Shown here piece by piece: positions 9,291 to 19,980 of a DNA stretch of 64,000 nt. The first letter of the stretch is position 1. The number at the start of each line of letters is the position of its first letter. The notes under the pieces were generated by a model, which was not told the origin of the DNA, did not search any database, and saw only the letters and a program-made list of their open reading frames with translations. The position numbers and the translations under genes are program-made. The DNA comes from an uncultured Pirellula sp. (GTDB taxonomy: Bacteria > Planctomycetota > Planctomycetia > Pirellulales > Pirellulaceae), in contig CAIYZV010000285.1 in NCBI GenBank assembly GCA_903930765.1, positions 1-64,000 on the forward strand. Direction: 5' to 3'.

Positions 9291-11678
9291 GTGTACGTGG
9301 CTGTTCCGGTCTTTGTAACACCCTTGATGGCTTTCCTATGGCTCAGTTGCTGCGCATTTGCGGCGTCGGATTTTGAATCGGAAGTACTTCCGATTTTGAA
9401 ACGGAGCTGTGGCAAGTGCCATGGCCCAGACCTTCAGGAATCCGGGGTGCGGGTCGATAATCTCTCGACCGATTTGGTGAATGACCGGGCGGCAGCGGAA
9501 CGATGGCATGAAGTTCTCAATGTGCTTCATTCGGGCGAGATGCCACCGCAGGAGGAACCGCAGTTGACCGAGGTGGAGCATGAGACGTTGGTCCGTTGGA
9601 TTTCGGGAAAGATCCGAGAGGCCGTGGAAGCGACTCGCGACACCAGCGGACGAGCAGTGTTACGCCGATTGAATCGTGTTGAGTACCAAAACACCATGCT
9701 CGATTTGCTGGGGTTGGACATGGATTACACCCGTGATCTGCCTCCGGATAGCGTTTCCGCGGATGGATTCACGAACGATGGCCGCGCCTTGGGCATGTCG
9801 GCGATGCAGCTCGAATACTACCTCGATACAGCGCGACGCGCTCTCGATCGCGTTATCGTCAGTGCCGTTGCTCCCCAGGTTTTTCATCACGAGTTCACCG
9901 AGAGCAAGATCGATAACTGGCTTGGTAATGCCCAACGCTCGCAACGACTCGGCCGTCAGCAGGAATTTTTAGCCAAGATGAAAGATGATTACCCAGAGGT
10001 TGGGGATTTCGTAGTCCGGGTCAAGCTCAACGCCGAGTTAAAGCCCGATAAAGGGTTCCCTCTGCTGGAAGTCTCGGTGGGGTATCAGCCGGATACGGAA
10101 ATCCTGATGCGTGAGTTCGAGCTTGTGGAAATCACCACCGAAGGATCTCAGACTCATGAGTTTCGAGGCCGTTTGGAAAACTTTCCCTTACCCGTGCGAG
10201 GTCAAGGCAAATTCCCTGGCTTGGTAGTGCGAGTCCGCAATCGCTACGACGATGGCTCACCGCTACCTAAGGAGCTAACCGACAAAAAGCAAGAATATCC
10301 GGACGAACCAGACTCGCCAGTTATCGTTGTCCAATCCGTTGAGTTTCACGGTCCGTTTTTTGACCAGTGGCCACCTCTTAGTCATCGCCGAATTCTTTTT
10401 GAGTCGGGTCAAAGGGAAACGGATGAACGAGGTTATGTGCTCCAGGTTTTGCAAAGGTTCATGGCGCGGGCATTTCGCAGGCCTGTCAGCGATTTGGAAA
10501 TCTCTCGCATGATGGAGTTTCATGATTCGATTCGAGCAGATTTTCCGACACTCGAAGAGGCGATGCGCGAGACGCTGGCTATGGTCCTGATCCAACCGGA
10601 TTTCCTGTACCATTTTGAACCTTCGGGTGATTCCAAGCGGCCGATTCAAAGCCATGAATTGGCATCGCGTTTGTCGTACTTTTTATGGAGTTCCATGCCC
10701 GACGAGCGATTGGAAAAGTTGTGTATAGATGGGCGCTTGATGGACCCAAAGGTGATGGCGTCAGAAGTCGATCGGATGCTCGCTGATCCTCGTTCGATGT
10801 CCTTCGTTCGTCAATTCACCGATCAATGGCTACACCTGGAGTACATGGACCGAGTCGCGGTGAATCGGGAGTTTTACCCCCAGTTCGACGACTCGCTCAA
10901 GGAGCAGATGCGGGCCGAGACGCATGCGTTTTTTGCGGAGTTGATGCATCAGGAACTGAGTGCGCTGAATCTGCTGTCATCGGACTTTGCGATGTTGAAT
11001 GAGCCGATGGCGAAGCATTATGGCATTTCCAGAATCTATGGACGTACGTTCCGCCGTGTGGAACTGGGGGCAGGTTCCCATCGTGGAGGATTGCTCGGAC
11101 AAGCGGGTATACTGCTAGGGAATTCTACCGGTGCCGATTCGCATGTGGTCCGACGTGCGGTCTGGATTCGAGACCGATTGCTCAACGACCCACCATCCCC
11201 ACCGCCACCCGATACGCCGCCGCTCGAAAAAGCGGACCCCGAATTTTTAAAGCTTTCTGTGCGCGAGCAATTGGAAATCCATCGCAGCCGCGAAGCCTGT
11301 GCGCGTTGCCATCGCGGAATCGACCCTTGGGGGATCGCCCTGGAAAACTATGATGCGATCGGGCTCTGGCGGGACGAAGTTCGCCGTAAAGTGAATGGGA
11401 AATTCGAAACAGTACCGGTAAAATCTGCCGATAATCTCCCCAATGGTGTTCCGCTCGATGGGGTAGAATCGCTCAAAGCCTACTTGGTTAATCAACGTAA
11501 AGAGGATTTCGCCAGATCGTTGGTGACCAAGCTAGCGACTTATGCCTTGGGGAGGCGATTGGAACTCACCGATCAAGCTACCATCGATCAATTGACCACA
11601 CAGTTTGCAGCGAATGATTATCGTATACGAGGACTCATCCAAAGCATTGTCGCCAGCGAGCTCTTTTTGACCAAGTAG
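9291..11678 (+). CDS. DUF1587/DUF1592/DUF1588/DUF1585-type planctomycete cytochrome protein
   Basis: N-terminal CGKCH and C-terminal CARCHRGIDPWGIALENYDAIG; RAFRRPVSDLE; RLSYFLWSSMPD. Confidence 0.92.
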   Translation: MYVAVPVFVTPLMAFLWLSCCAFAASDFESEVLPILKRSCGKCHGPDLQESGVRVDNLSTDLVNDRAAAERWHEVLNVLHSGEMPPQEEPQLTEVEHETLVRWISGKIREAVEATRDTSGRAVLRRLNRVEYQNTMLDLLGLDMDYTRDLPPDSVSADGFTNDGRALGMSAMQLEYYLDTARRALDRVIVSAVAPQVFHHEFTESKIDNWLGNAQRSQRLGRQQEFLAKMKDDYPEVGDFVVRVKLNAELKPDKGFPLLEVSVGYQPDTEILMREFELVEITTEGSQTHEFRGRLENFPLPVRGQGKFPGLVVRVRNRYDDGSPLPKELTDKKQEYPDEPDSPVIVVQSVEFHGPFFDQWPPLSHRRILFESGQRETDERGYVLQVLQRFMARAFRRPVSDLEISRMMEFHDSIRADFPTLEEAMRETLAMVLIQPDFLYHFEPSGDSKRPIQSHELASRLSYFLWSSMPDERLEKLCIDGRLMDPKVMASEVDRMLADPRSMSFVRQFTDQWLHLEYMDRVAVNREFYPQFDDSLKEQMRAETHAFFAELMHQELSALNLLSSDFAMLNEPMAKHYGISRIYGRTFRRVELGAGSHRGGLLGQAGILLGNSTGADSHVVRRAVWIRDRLLNDPPSPPPPDTPPLEKADPEFLKLSVREQLEIHRSREACARCHRGIDPWGIALENYDAIGLWRDEVRRKVNGKFETVPVKSADNLPNGVPLDGVESLKAYLVNQRKEDFARSLVTKLATYALGRRLELTDQATIDQLTTQFAANDYRIRGLIQSIVASELFLTK

Positions 11679-11711
11679 ATTTTTGACAGAGTAGCGTTTT
11701 GGCCAAGCAGA
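11664..11711. repeat. 16-bp tandem repeat x3 spanning a stop codon
   Basis: TTTTTGACCAAGTAGA / TTTTTGACAGAGTAGC / GTTTTGGCCAAGCAGA; contains TAG of the DUF1592-type gene at 11676-11678. Confidence 0.8.
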
Positions 11712-11805
11712 GCTCGTGCAACGTTTTGGCAGCCACAGATCCTGTTCCCAGTTCCCAACCTCACCCTCCAGTCAACGAAACCATCGTCCCAAGAAGCGAG
11801 AACCC

Positions 11806-13134
11806 ATGATGCATCTCGATCGACGTTCCTTTCTGCTAGGTACTGGTGTTTCACTCGGGTTGCCGTGGCTTGAGTGCATGGGCGAGGCTGCAGAGCCCCA
11901 CGACACGGCCAAGCGAATGTGCGCGTTGTACTTTGGGTTCGGGGTGGGATTGCCTAGCGAGGATAGCGAAGAGGGAAAGTGGCGTTGGTTTCCTCGGGGG
12001 GAAGGAAAAGACTTTCAATTCACCGATGTCCTCAATCCGCTTGAGCCCCATCGCGACAATGTGACGGTGCTCGGTGGCCTATCCCATCCCAATGGGCGCC
12101 GCATGGGTGGTCATGACACTGCAGACACATTTTTGACGGCTTCGTATTTGAACAATAAATTCTTGCGCAACACTGTGTCGATTGACCAGCTTGCGGCACG
12201 CGCGTTCGGCGATAAAACACGGTTCGCATCTCTGGTCCTTTCGACCGATGGTGGTGTTGGTGAACCGACTCGCTCGAGCACCTTGTCCTACGACGATCAA
12301 GGCCGCCCCATTCCAGCCATGCACCAACCGCAACAGATCTTCGACCGTTTCTTTGGAGCGGGCGATGCGGATTTGGTGGCGAGCCATCGTCGGCTCAAAA
12401 GCACTTCAGGAATGCTCGATCGTGTCCTCGAGGACTCGCGTTCCTTGCGAGGGAAACTCGGGAACCAAGATCGCGACAAACTCGACGAGTATTTGGAATC
12501 GGTTCGTCAAATCGAAGAACGTGTTGCAAGATCTCAGCGTTGGTTGAATATTCCTCGGCCTGAGTTGAGTGACGAAGATCGCAAGATGCTAAAGCTCAAC
12601 GCGGACGATCAGGCTCCTAAAGACTTTATTCGAACCATGTACGACTTGATTTATTTGGCCTTTCGAACCGATTCCACTCGTATTGCGACGTACCAGATCA
12701 CGAATATGGCGGATTGTTCATCGAAGGCGGCCAAGTTCCCGCAGCTGGAAGGCTTTAAGAAGACATTGCATTCATTGGCGCACGACTGGAACAAACAAGG
12801 TGGCGCGGAGGAACTAGGCCGGTGGGATCAGTTTATGGCGCAGCAGCTTGCCTACTTCCTCGATCGCCTTTCCGGGGCACGGGAAGGGGATGCCTCGGTG
12901 CTCGACAGAACGATTGTTCTTTATGGTAGCAGCAACAGCAACACCCACGAAAACAAAAATTACCCGCTGGTTCTCGCAGGTGGACGATCGTTGGGGTTCC
13001 AGCACGGTAGGTACATGAAATTCAACGAAGATGTACCATTGTCCAATTTGTTCGTTACGATGCTGAATCGAGTGGGTGTCGAAACCGGTTCGTTTGTGGA
13101 CAGCAATGGCGAGATAACCGACCTGACGGTTTGA
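11806..13134 (+). CDS. DUF1552 domain-containing protein
   Basis: MMHLDRRSFLLGTGVSLGLPWLE N-terminus; NRVGVETGSFVDSNGEITDL C-terminus; directly downstream of the DUF1592-type partner; start chosen inside the 11716 ORF. Confidence 0.88.
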   Translation: MMHLDRRSFLLGTGVSLGLPWLECMGEAAEPHDTAKRMCALYFGFGVGLPSEDSEEGKWRWFPRGEGKDFQFTDVLNPLEPHRDNVTVLGGLSHPNGRRMGGHDTADTFLTASYLNNKFLRNTVSIDQLAARAFGDKTRFASLVLSTDGGVGEPTRSSTLSYDDQGRPIPAMHQPQQIFDRFFGAGDADLVASHRRLKSTSGMLDRVLEDSRSLRGKLGNQDRDKLDEYLESVRQIEERVARSQRWLNIPRPELSDEDRKMLKLNADDQAPKDFIRTMYDLIYLAFRTDSTRIATYQITNMADCSSKAAKFPQLEGFKKTLHSLAHDWNKQGGAEELGRWDQFMAQQLAYFLDRLSGAREGDASVLDRTIVLYGSSNSNTHENKNYPLVLAGGRSLGFQHGRYMKFNEDVPLSNLFVTMLNRVGVETGSFVDSNGEITDLTV

Positions 13135-13147
13135 TTTTGAAGAGACC

Positions 13148-14080
13148 TCAATTCGCGGCAACTAGCGGATCGAGAAATTTGAAAAACTCTTGGGTCGCCG
13201 GATCACCCGGTTTGCCGAGGTCGTCGTTGAGGCGACTATGGTTGCTGTCACTCTTCCCAAAAGCCAAAGCGGGAATGCCCGCTGCTTTTAGAACGTTCTC
13301 AAGCCGCATTGCTTGGGCCCGAGTGTCTGGATTTCCGGGGAAGTACAAGATCAGGAACGGCGGTATATTTTTCCCTTTGGCGACGTGCGTGACGGCCGAA
13401 AAGTCGACATGCTTCTTTGGGTCGTTACCAAATTTCTGTCGATGCCCAAAGGTGAACATTTCACCGCCGTACAACGCTTGTCGATGTTCAGCGGTCATGA
13501 TTATTTTTGGGATGTCGTACGTGTCTCCGTCGACGGGTATACATCCTTTGAGAACGTTGAACGACACTCCTTCGTCTTTCAAGTAACGATCGTCGATACA
13601 TACGAGCGCTGCTAGCTGAGCACCCGCTGAATGACCGCCGACGAAAATGCGATTCGGATCGCCACCGTATTTTGAAATGTTCTTATGGACCCAACCGATT
13701 GATTTGGCGATGTCGCCGATCAGTTCCTCCATGCTGACTTCCGGCAGAAGTCGGTAATTTGTTGAGACGATAACGAATCCTCGTTCGGTCAAGACTTTTG
13801 GTTTGAGTGCCACATCACTTTTGTCACCCGTCTGCCAACCGCCGCCGTGAATCCAAAACATCACTGGCAATTTCACGTCGGTGGGTGAAGTAGGTGTGTA
13901 GATGTCGAGCACGTGCCGTGCATGCCCGTTCTCTATGTAAGGAAGGTTCGATGTCAGTTTCTGTGCGTTTGCGATATCGCAAACGCATAGAAGCGGAAAA
14001 AAGAACGCAATGATTAGGGATACGCGGATCATGGCAATTGGCCTTTGCAGGAGCTGTTCCAGGGGCTGTGAGGATGGCAC
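13148..14080 (-). CDS. Alpha/beta hydrolase (BD-FAE/esterase type)
   Basis: signal peptide; [28 protein letters not shown]. Confidence 0.88.
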   Translation of the reverse strand: MPSSQPLEQLLQRPIAMIRVSLIIAFFFPLLCVCDIANAQKLTSNLPYIENGHARHVLDIYTPTSPTDVKLPVMFWIHGGGWQTGDKSDVALKPKVLTERGFVIVSTNYRLLPEVSMEELIGDIAKSIGWVHKNISKYGGDPNRIFVGGHSAGAQLAALVCIDDRYLKDEGVSFNVLKGCIPVDGDTYDIPKIIMTAEHRQALYGGEMFTFGHRQKFGNDPKKHVDFSAVTHVAKGKNIPPFLILYFPGNPDTRAQAMRLENVLKAAGIPALAFGKSDSNHSRLNDDLGKPGDPATQEFFKFLDPLVAAN

Positions 14081-14087
14081 GTCATCG

Positions 14088-15032
14088 TTACTTGCCAGCC
14101 TTCAGAGCTGCCTGGGCTTCGTCGATGAGTTTCTCGAGTTGTTCTTTATCGACGTTGTCACCTGCAACGCCTTTTTGTGGGATTTCTAGGTTGGCTATCC
14201 ATGCGACGCCGTTGAGTAGGATCTGTCTGAAATTGTCGTTGCCCAAGTTTTCGTGCAGATGCAATCCGGTGAAGCCAAAGCCCCGCCCTTTGTCTTGCCG
14301 TTGATATGCCCATGCCATATGTTGGATTTTGGCATCGGAAACTTCTTTGAAGACCGCTGGGTTTCCTCCCCGCTCGCTGGTTTTTTCAGAAACGGTACTG
14401 ATGGGTGGAACTGCGGAAAGAATCGGTGTTACTTCATCCATGTCATTCACAAACCGCATGTGATAATACCATTCGTCGCGGACGCTGAAGGGTTTTACAC
14501 CGCGCGTCGTCGGATGTTCTGGGATTTCCTTGAAATCCGGTTGCCACCACGGATTGACCGACCATTCCGTTTCGAAGTACCCACCCATCCAGCGCAAGTA
14601 GTTGTCACCTGCTTCACCCTTGTTCACCTCGACGCCAAAATGCATCGCCATGAAGCCGGCTCCTCTTCGTACAGCGGCGGCAATCTCGCTGTCAGTTGCG
14701 GCGCGTTGCCCATGGTTCAAGCTCACCGCAATCGCATCGGCGTGAGTTAATTTTTTGGGCCAGTTGTTCGTGGAATAAACCACCGCATGGACGTTTGGAT
14801 ACGCCGCATTCAATTGCTTGGCCAACAGGATTGAGCCCGCCATGAACTCGTGATTGCCTCGGCCGCCGTGGGTCCCGGCGTCTGCGATGAATACGATTTT
14901 CTTGACGTCTTTGCCAGCGTCAATTTGTTGCTGGTAGTCGAAGATACCTTTCTCTTGAGCCAATACACCGCGAAGGCAAAGAACCAACATGAAGACGGCT
15001 AAGCCTATTGACGTTACTGAAGTCCTAAACAC
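14088..15032 (-). CDS. ThuA domain-containing protein
   Basis: signal peptide; [27 protein letters not shown]...; [31 protein letters not shown]. Confidence 0.82.
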   Translation of the reverse strand: MFRTSVTSIGLAVFMLVLCLRGVLAQEKGIFDYQQQIDAGKDVKKIVFIADAGTHGGRGNHEFMAGSILLAKQLNAAYPNVHAVVYSTNNWPKKLTHADAIAVSLNHGQRAATDSEIAAAVRRGAGFMAMHFGVEVNKGEAGDNYLRWMGGYFETEWSVNPWWQPDFKEIPEHPTTRGVKPFSVRDEWYYHMRFVNDMDEVTPILSAVPPISTVSEKTSERGGNPAVFKEVSDAKIQHMAWAYQRQDKGRGFGFTGLHLHENLGNDNFRQILLNGVAWIANLEIPQKGVAGDNVDKEQLEKLIDEAQAALKAGK

Positions 15033-15098
15033 GTAATGGTTCCAAGCGTGAGTTGAATGTTTTCGTTGTGCAGCTGCGGTAAGAATCGCATCGACGGA

Positions 15099-18044
15099 CT
15101 AGTTCTTGAAATTAGGATGCTTGGAATCGCCAAACGATTCCATGTACGCAAGTAGATCCAGGATTTCGTCTTGGGTGAATGTGTTTAGCAAACCTGCTGG
15201 CATCGGCGAAACCTTTGAAAGTTTTCGTGACTCAATCTCCGACTTTTGGATCTTGACCGTCTCTTCCTCTAACGGATTTGGGCGAAGGACGAGATGGTCC
15301 TCAGTCTCTTCCGTAATGCGACCGGAAAAAATCCGACCGTCGTCGGTTTCGATGGCCGTGTTCATGTACTGTTCCGAAAGAACTTTTGATGGCTCGGTGG
15401 ATGCCTCCAGAATGTCCTGGCGTTTGAATCGGGTTGAGACGGCCGTCAAATCAGGCCCAATCGCCCCTCCTTGATCGCCATAGCGGTGACAAGCGATGCA
15501 TTGGGCATCGTTGAAGATCTGTTTTCCGCGAGAAAAATTCCGGCCTTTGCTCACTTGATCCAACAAGGGTTGTAAATCGGCAGTCGACCATTCCTTGACC
15601 AAATTGCGTGGGGGACCTGGTTTGGGCTTTTGCTTGCCAGAGTGCAGAGCATCGTAGGCCGTCAGTACATCGCTAAGCGCGAGGATCTCGTCAGGCGACA
15701 TCGTGAATTTTGCCTCTTCGTGTGCATGGGACATGAAATTGGCAAAGCTCGCGCCGTTATTGAAGCCTATCCCCGCTTCTTGAAACCATTGATTGACCTG
15801 CGCCGGATGCTCCTTGGAGCGTCCTTGGTTCCACCACTCGAGATAGGCTCTGCGAAGACCGACGTCCCATCCTTTTTTGACATTTCGTAGGTGCACCGCA
15901 TAAGCAACCTGTTCTTCTTGCGTTGACGCTGCCTGCATCAACGAAACCGTCTTGGCAACAACACCAGGAGCCTGTAGTGCGATCAAAATTTGGCATAGTT
16001 CGCGATTGACCGGTTCGCTCTTAGCAGGATACATCGGATCGATGTCTGCGATCAATTGCGTAGCAACAATCCCTGTCGGTACTCCTTGCCGTGCGATGGA
16101 GACTTCGATCACCCGTAATTTGTTGAGAACCTGTTCCTCTGTCAGTTTTTCTGATGGGATTGACGTCAACGCTTTGAGGAGGGCTGGTTGGGTATCGGGA
16201 GATCCGAACCGGGCGAGTGCCAGCAAAGCAGTGAGTGCAGCTTGTGGGCGTTTTTCAGCGAGGGCTTTGGATTGCCACTGCGATACCGGATTGCGTTCGA
16301 TGGCTAATCGGGCAGCATAGCGAATGGTGCGGTCGGGGCTGTCCAAATGAGTCCAAGCGAACTCGATCGCCGCTGGATCTTCCTTAACATTGAACGCCTC
16401 TAGTTTACGGCGCAAGTCTCGTGCCTCAGCACCTACTTTATTTCGCAACTCCGCAGAAGCCAGTGGCGTTGCAGGTTCGTTTCCGGTGTAGGTGACGCGG
16501 AACAGACTCGCTTGTGTACCACGACCACCGATCGTGAAGTACAACGATCCGTCGTTGCCGATGACCACATCGGTGAGATTCAGAGGTACTCGTCCACCTT
16601 TTCCACGTAGCGATTTGGGGGCAACAAAGTTTTCAAAGGAACCTTTGTAGCTCGCTCCATCTGGGGTCAAGTGGACCGCCATCAGGCGACCGTAGGTCCA
16701 GTCGCAGATGTAAAATGCCTTTTGGTATTTTGCTGGGAACTTAGCATCCGTACCGAAAACGACACCTGTGGGACACCCGATCCCGATGGTGGTCGTGTGA
16801 GGCAATCCGTCCGCGTAATGTTCTGGCCATTTTGCACTCCCTTCGCGGAAGCCGTTATCGCCGCCGCGTACGCTGTGGAAGACGTGGGTTGGTCGGTACC
16901 AGGGGTTCCCCCAGTCCCATTCCATATCGCTGTCAAAACCAAAAAGTTCGCCGTCGGCATTAAAGCCAATGTCGTAGGTATTTCGTTCGCCTGCGGAAAA
17001 CAATTCGATGTTCTTACCATCCAAATCCATCCTCGCCACGTAGCCTCCAGGTGGTTTGGCACCGGCTCCGAAACCGTTTCCATCCTCCATTCGAGGCAAC
17101 GCCAGGTCGTCACCATAGCTGCGATGTGGCGAACTGGTCGCGAGATCGTTAGGGACTCCAGTGAAATTTCCGCAGACCGCGTAGAGCATTTTGTCCGGAC
17201 CGAGGACCAGGCCGTGCGAGCCGTGTTCACCAGATCCACCTTGCCACTCTCTCAAAAATTCAACATCGTCGTAGCTGTCGTTCCCTTTCGTGTCCTTGCA
17301 ACGGTAGAGCGCAAAGCCTTTGTTACCACTACCGCTGATGTACAGAACATTGTCGATGAAAAGCATGCCCATCGTTTCGCTTACGGGGATATTCAAGATC
17401 TCCTGTTGGACGACTTTGCCGTTATCGAGCGTCACACGCGTGATGGGCTGGCCACCTTGACCGCCGAGCAACAGTCGACCTTTCGGATCTTTCGCCATAC
17501 AGATCCAGGAACCGTTTTTCGCCGCGTCGGCGCTGAGAACATGCTCGATGGTAAATCCGGGTAGCGTATCGAGAACTTCTGCGGGGTCGTCGAGGTTGAC
17601 TGGTTTCGAGCCATCCGCGGGTCCATACACAGCTTTGATGATCACCAGCTTCTGCCCAGCGGTCGCAGCGATTTCGATTTGACCGTTCTCTCCAATTTCC
17701 TTCATCAGTTCCTGATCGCCGACACGGTACTCGATCGTCAGTTTTTTCGGAATTCCTGGAGCTGTATCGCCGAACGTTTCATTGCTCGCTTGGATGACAA
17801 GCTTGTTTTCCTTGACCGCCGATGCAACTTTTGAGGTCACATCCGTTGCATCTGCTGCCATAACAGGAACTGCACCGAGTGCGATGGAAAGGCCCGGATG
17901 CAGGATGATTGCATACAGAGCGAATGCATACAGAGCGATAGCATGCCGTGTGATTGCATGCCGTGAAAACACTCCAAGTGCTGAACGTGTGTGTGCTACA
18001 AGGGGGAGTTGTGCGAGCTTCCAATGAAAAATCATGTCGAGCAC
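15099..18044 (-). CDS. PVC-type heme-binding CxxCH protein / membrane-bound dehydrogenase-like propeller
   Basis: 981 aa; propeller segments, HEAT-like region, C-terminal QCIACHRYGDQGGAIGPDLTAVSTRF cytochrome. Confidence 0.9.
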   Translation of the reverse strand: MLDMIFHWKLAQLPLVAHTRSALGVFSRHAITRHAIALYAFALYAIILHPGLSIALGAVPVMAADATDVTSKVASAVKENKLVIQASNETFGDTAPGIPKKLTIEYRVGDQELMKEIGENGQIEIAATAGQKLVIIKAVYGPADGSKPVNLDDPAEVLDTLPGFTIEHVLSADAAKNGSWICMAKDPKGRLLLGGQGGQPITRVTLDNGKVVQQEILNIPVSETMGMLFIDNVLYISGSGNKGFALYRCKDTKGNDSYDDVEFLREWQGGSGEHGSHGLVLGPDKMLYAVCGNFTGVPNDLATSSPHRSYGDDLALPRMEDGNGFGAGAKPPGGYVARMDLDGKNIELFSAGERNTYDIGFNADGELFGFDSDMEWDWGNPWYRPTHVFHSVRGGDNGFREGSAKWPEHYADGLPHTTTIGIGCPTGVVFGTDAKFPAKYQKAFYICDWTYGRLMAVHLTPDGASYKGSFENFVAPKSLRGKGGRVPLNLTDVVIGNDGSLYFTIGGRGTQASLFRVTYTGNEPATPLASAELRNKVGAEARDLRRKLEAFNVKEDPAAIEFAWTHLDSPDRTIRYAARLAIERNPVSQWQSKALAEKRPQAALTALLALARFGSPDTQPALLKALTSIPSEKLTEEQVLNKLRVIEVSIARQGVPTGIVATQLIADIDPMYPAKSEPVNRELCQILIALQAPGVVAKTVSLMQAASTQEEQVAYAVHLRNVKKGWDVGLRRAYLEWWNQGRSKEHPAQVNQWFQEAGIGFNNGASFANFMSHAHEEAKFTMSPDEILALSDVLTAYDALHSGKQKPKPGPPRNLVKEWSTADLQPLLDQVSKGRNFSRGKQIFNDAQCIACHRYGDQGGAIGPDLTAVSTRFKRQDILEASTEPSKVLSEQYMNTAIETDDGRIFSGRITEETEDHLVLRPNPLEEETVKIQKSEIESRKLSKVSPMPAGLLNTFTQDEILDLLAYMESFGDSKHPNFKN
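17907..17966. repeat. 15-bp tandem repeat x4
   Basis: GATTGCATACAGAGC / GAATGCATACAGAGC / GATAGCATGCCGTGT / GATTGCATGCCGTGA; encodes RHAIT RHAIA LYAFA LYAII. Confidence 0.9.
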
Positions 18045-18656
18045 TTTCTAGAGGAACAAGGGTGATCTGGCGTGGATGAAATCACCGTTATTTGGAATCA
18101 TTGTGAGTTGAGGTAGATAGGTTGATCGATCGGAACAACATTGTATCTCACCGGAACGTCGGGGTCGACGGTCTAGCCGCCGCCTCCGCGGTTATCCTTT
18201 CAACCATGAAGTACTGGCTGCTCGTTTCGCCGGACCACGAGACGCTATAGTTCGACGTGGGACCATCGATGTTTAGCGCATTGTAATCTGTTGTCAGGCT
18301 GCTGGATTTCTAAGGGAACGGAAGCGACGCGCACGGTGCGTTCGAGCGTTGGGCCTACGAACGAGGAAATCGAGGAGCGCGTTTGAAAAAGATCACACTC
18401 GCCATGGCTAGCTGATGGTTATGCGAGGATGGTTCGCAACACATCCAATGTACTTTGAGATTCGTTATCTTTGTTGGGCAGCTCTGACGGAAGCACAAAG
18501 CAAAACGTACCGCTGGGAGAGGCTGGGATGCGGATCCTATCCTATGCTTTGAAGTCGCGATCTATGATTTTGGCAACCATTTGCATCGCGTTTTTGGGAA
18601 GATTGTGACTTGTGGTAGACTGGGGCCGATTCGTTTTACGCATGGCTTTCGGACGT

Positions 18657-18720
18657 GACCATATCGATCAGACCATATCTCGGCGGTTCCGTTGTGGGTA
18701 AAGAAGTTGTGGGTCAAGAA
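18657..18720. repeat. Two adjacent tandem duplications (14 bp x2, 15 bp x2)
   Basis: GACCATATCGATCA/GACCATATCTCGGC and GTTGTGGGTAAAGAA/GTTGTGGGTCAAGAA, just upstream of the BNR gene. Confidence 0.8.
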
Positions 18721-18740
18721 TAGGAGAAGCCAACAAGAAG

Positions 18741-19835
18741 ATGAGGATTGCAATACACGTTTTAATTCTGTTGACCATGCTCGAACTTGTTGTCGTTGCG
18801 GAGCCTCCCACGTTCGTCCCTGGTGTTTGGAAGCGGTTGACGCCATCCACCGTGACCACAAGTTTCGAGGATCATGTCTTTTGTCAGGGGGTTGCCATCG
18901 ACCCCCAGCAGCCGACAACACTTTATCTTTGCATCTGTGCGTACGACGTTGCGAAAGGGGGGTTGTTCAAAACGACCGATTCCGGAGGGACGTGGAAGAA
19001 GATCGGGGCGCTCGATGAGCCATTGCACGTGGCTGTTGACTCGAGCGATTCGAATCATCTCTATTGTGTTGATGGTGTGCGAGGTGCAACGCAGGGGTTT
19101 TGGGTTTCGCGTGACGGTGGAGAAAACTGGTCGATGCCGGAAGGATTCAAGAGAATTACCGAAAAACCTGTCGGGACCCGCGATCTGTATTCCCTTGCGG
19201 TCGATCCGACGGATTTTCAGCATATTTTAGTATCCTTTCATTCTCCCTGGTCGGATGGAAGGAATTGCGGCGTGCTGGAAAGCATCGATGGGGGCGAATC
19301 CTGGAGTGTTCATGCACCACCGCAGACGCTCAAGGGAGGCTACGGTATGGCGGTCTTCTTCCTTTACGACCCAGCAAAGAAAGTCGGCGATCGAAATACG
19401 TGGTTGTTCACTGCGCAAGAAGGTGGTTTCTTTAAAACAACTGATGGAGGGAGATCGTGGAAAAACGTCTATCCGTATCCGATGACGCATGGAGGTAATC
19501 AGCTCTATCGAGCCAAGGATGGAACGCTCTACTCCGGCGGTTATCAGTACCCAGCTCGTAGTGTCGACAACGGTTCCTCGTGGCAGCAGATCAAATCTGG
19601 TCTCGTGTACAGTTGGTACATGGGAATCTGCGGTGACGGAAGAAATATTTACACTGCTTGCACGAACAAAGGGGAACCGTTCTTCTTTTCGCCAGAAGGA
19701 GATGGATTGGATTGGAAGCCTTTGAATGAACAAACGTTCTCAGCAGCCCCCTTTTCCATGGTTTATGACCCAATCCATCACATCTTGTATGCTGCGAGTT
19801 GGGAGGAAGGACTGTTAGCGATTCAACTCGAATGA
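18741..19835 (+). CDS. BNR/Asp-box repeat (sialidase/VPS10-like) exported protein
   Basis: repeated TTDSGGTWKK, SRDGGENWS, SIDGGESWS, TTDGGRSWKN; signal peptide. Confidence 0.82.
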   Translation: MRIAIHVLILLTMLELVVVAEPPTFVPGVWKRLTPSTVTTSFEDHVFCQGVAIDPQQPTTLYLCICAYDVAKGGLFKTTDSGGTWKKIGALDEPLHVAVDSSDSNHLYCVDGVRGATQGFWVSRDGGENWSMPEGFKRITEKPVGTRDLYSLAVDPTDFQHILVSFHSPWSDGRNCGVLESIDGGESWSVHAPPQTLKGGYGMAVFFLYDPAKKVGDRNTWLFTAQEGGFFKTTDGGRSWKNVYPYPMTHGGNQLYRAKDGTLYSGGYQYPARSVDNGSSWQQIKSGLVYSWYMGICGDGRNIYTACTNKGEPFFFSPEGDGLDWKPLNEQTFSAAPFSMVYDPIHHILYAASWEEGLLAIQLE

Positions 19836-19980
19836 GCTCCCTTTTTTGCGGTGCTAATTCGATTGGTCCATGCTGTGCGGGCAATGTACGGTTTACACTG
19901 TTCACCGTGGCAGAGGGTGTCAAACTCTAAATGCAAGACGCGTTGCAACGTGAAGATAGGTCACGCGAGAACCAGAGAAC

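Noticed and set aside
9058-9318. 86-aa ORF between the kinase and the DUF1592-type gene
   Set aside because: No similarity recognised, three overlapping short ORFs on both strands; not reported as a CDS.
16671-17564. 297-aa plus-strand ORF antisense to the PVC-type heme protein
   Set aside because: Opposite a well-supported 981-aa gene; no family signature or convincing start context.
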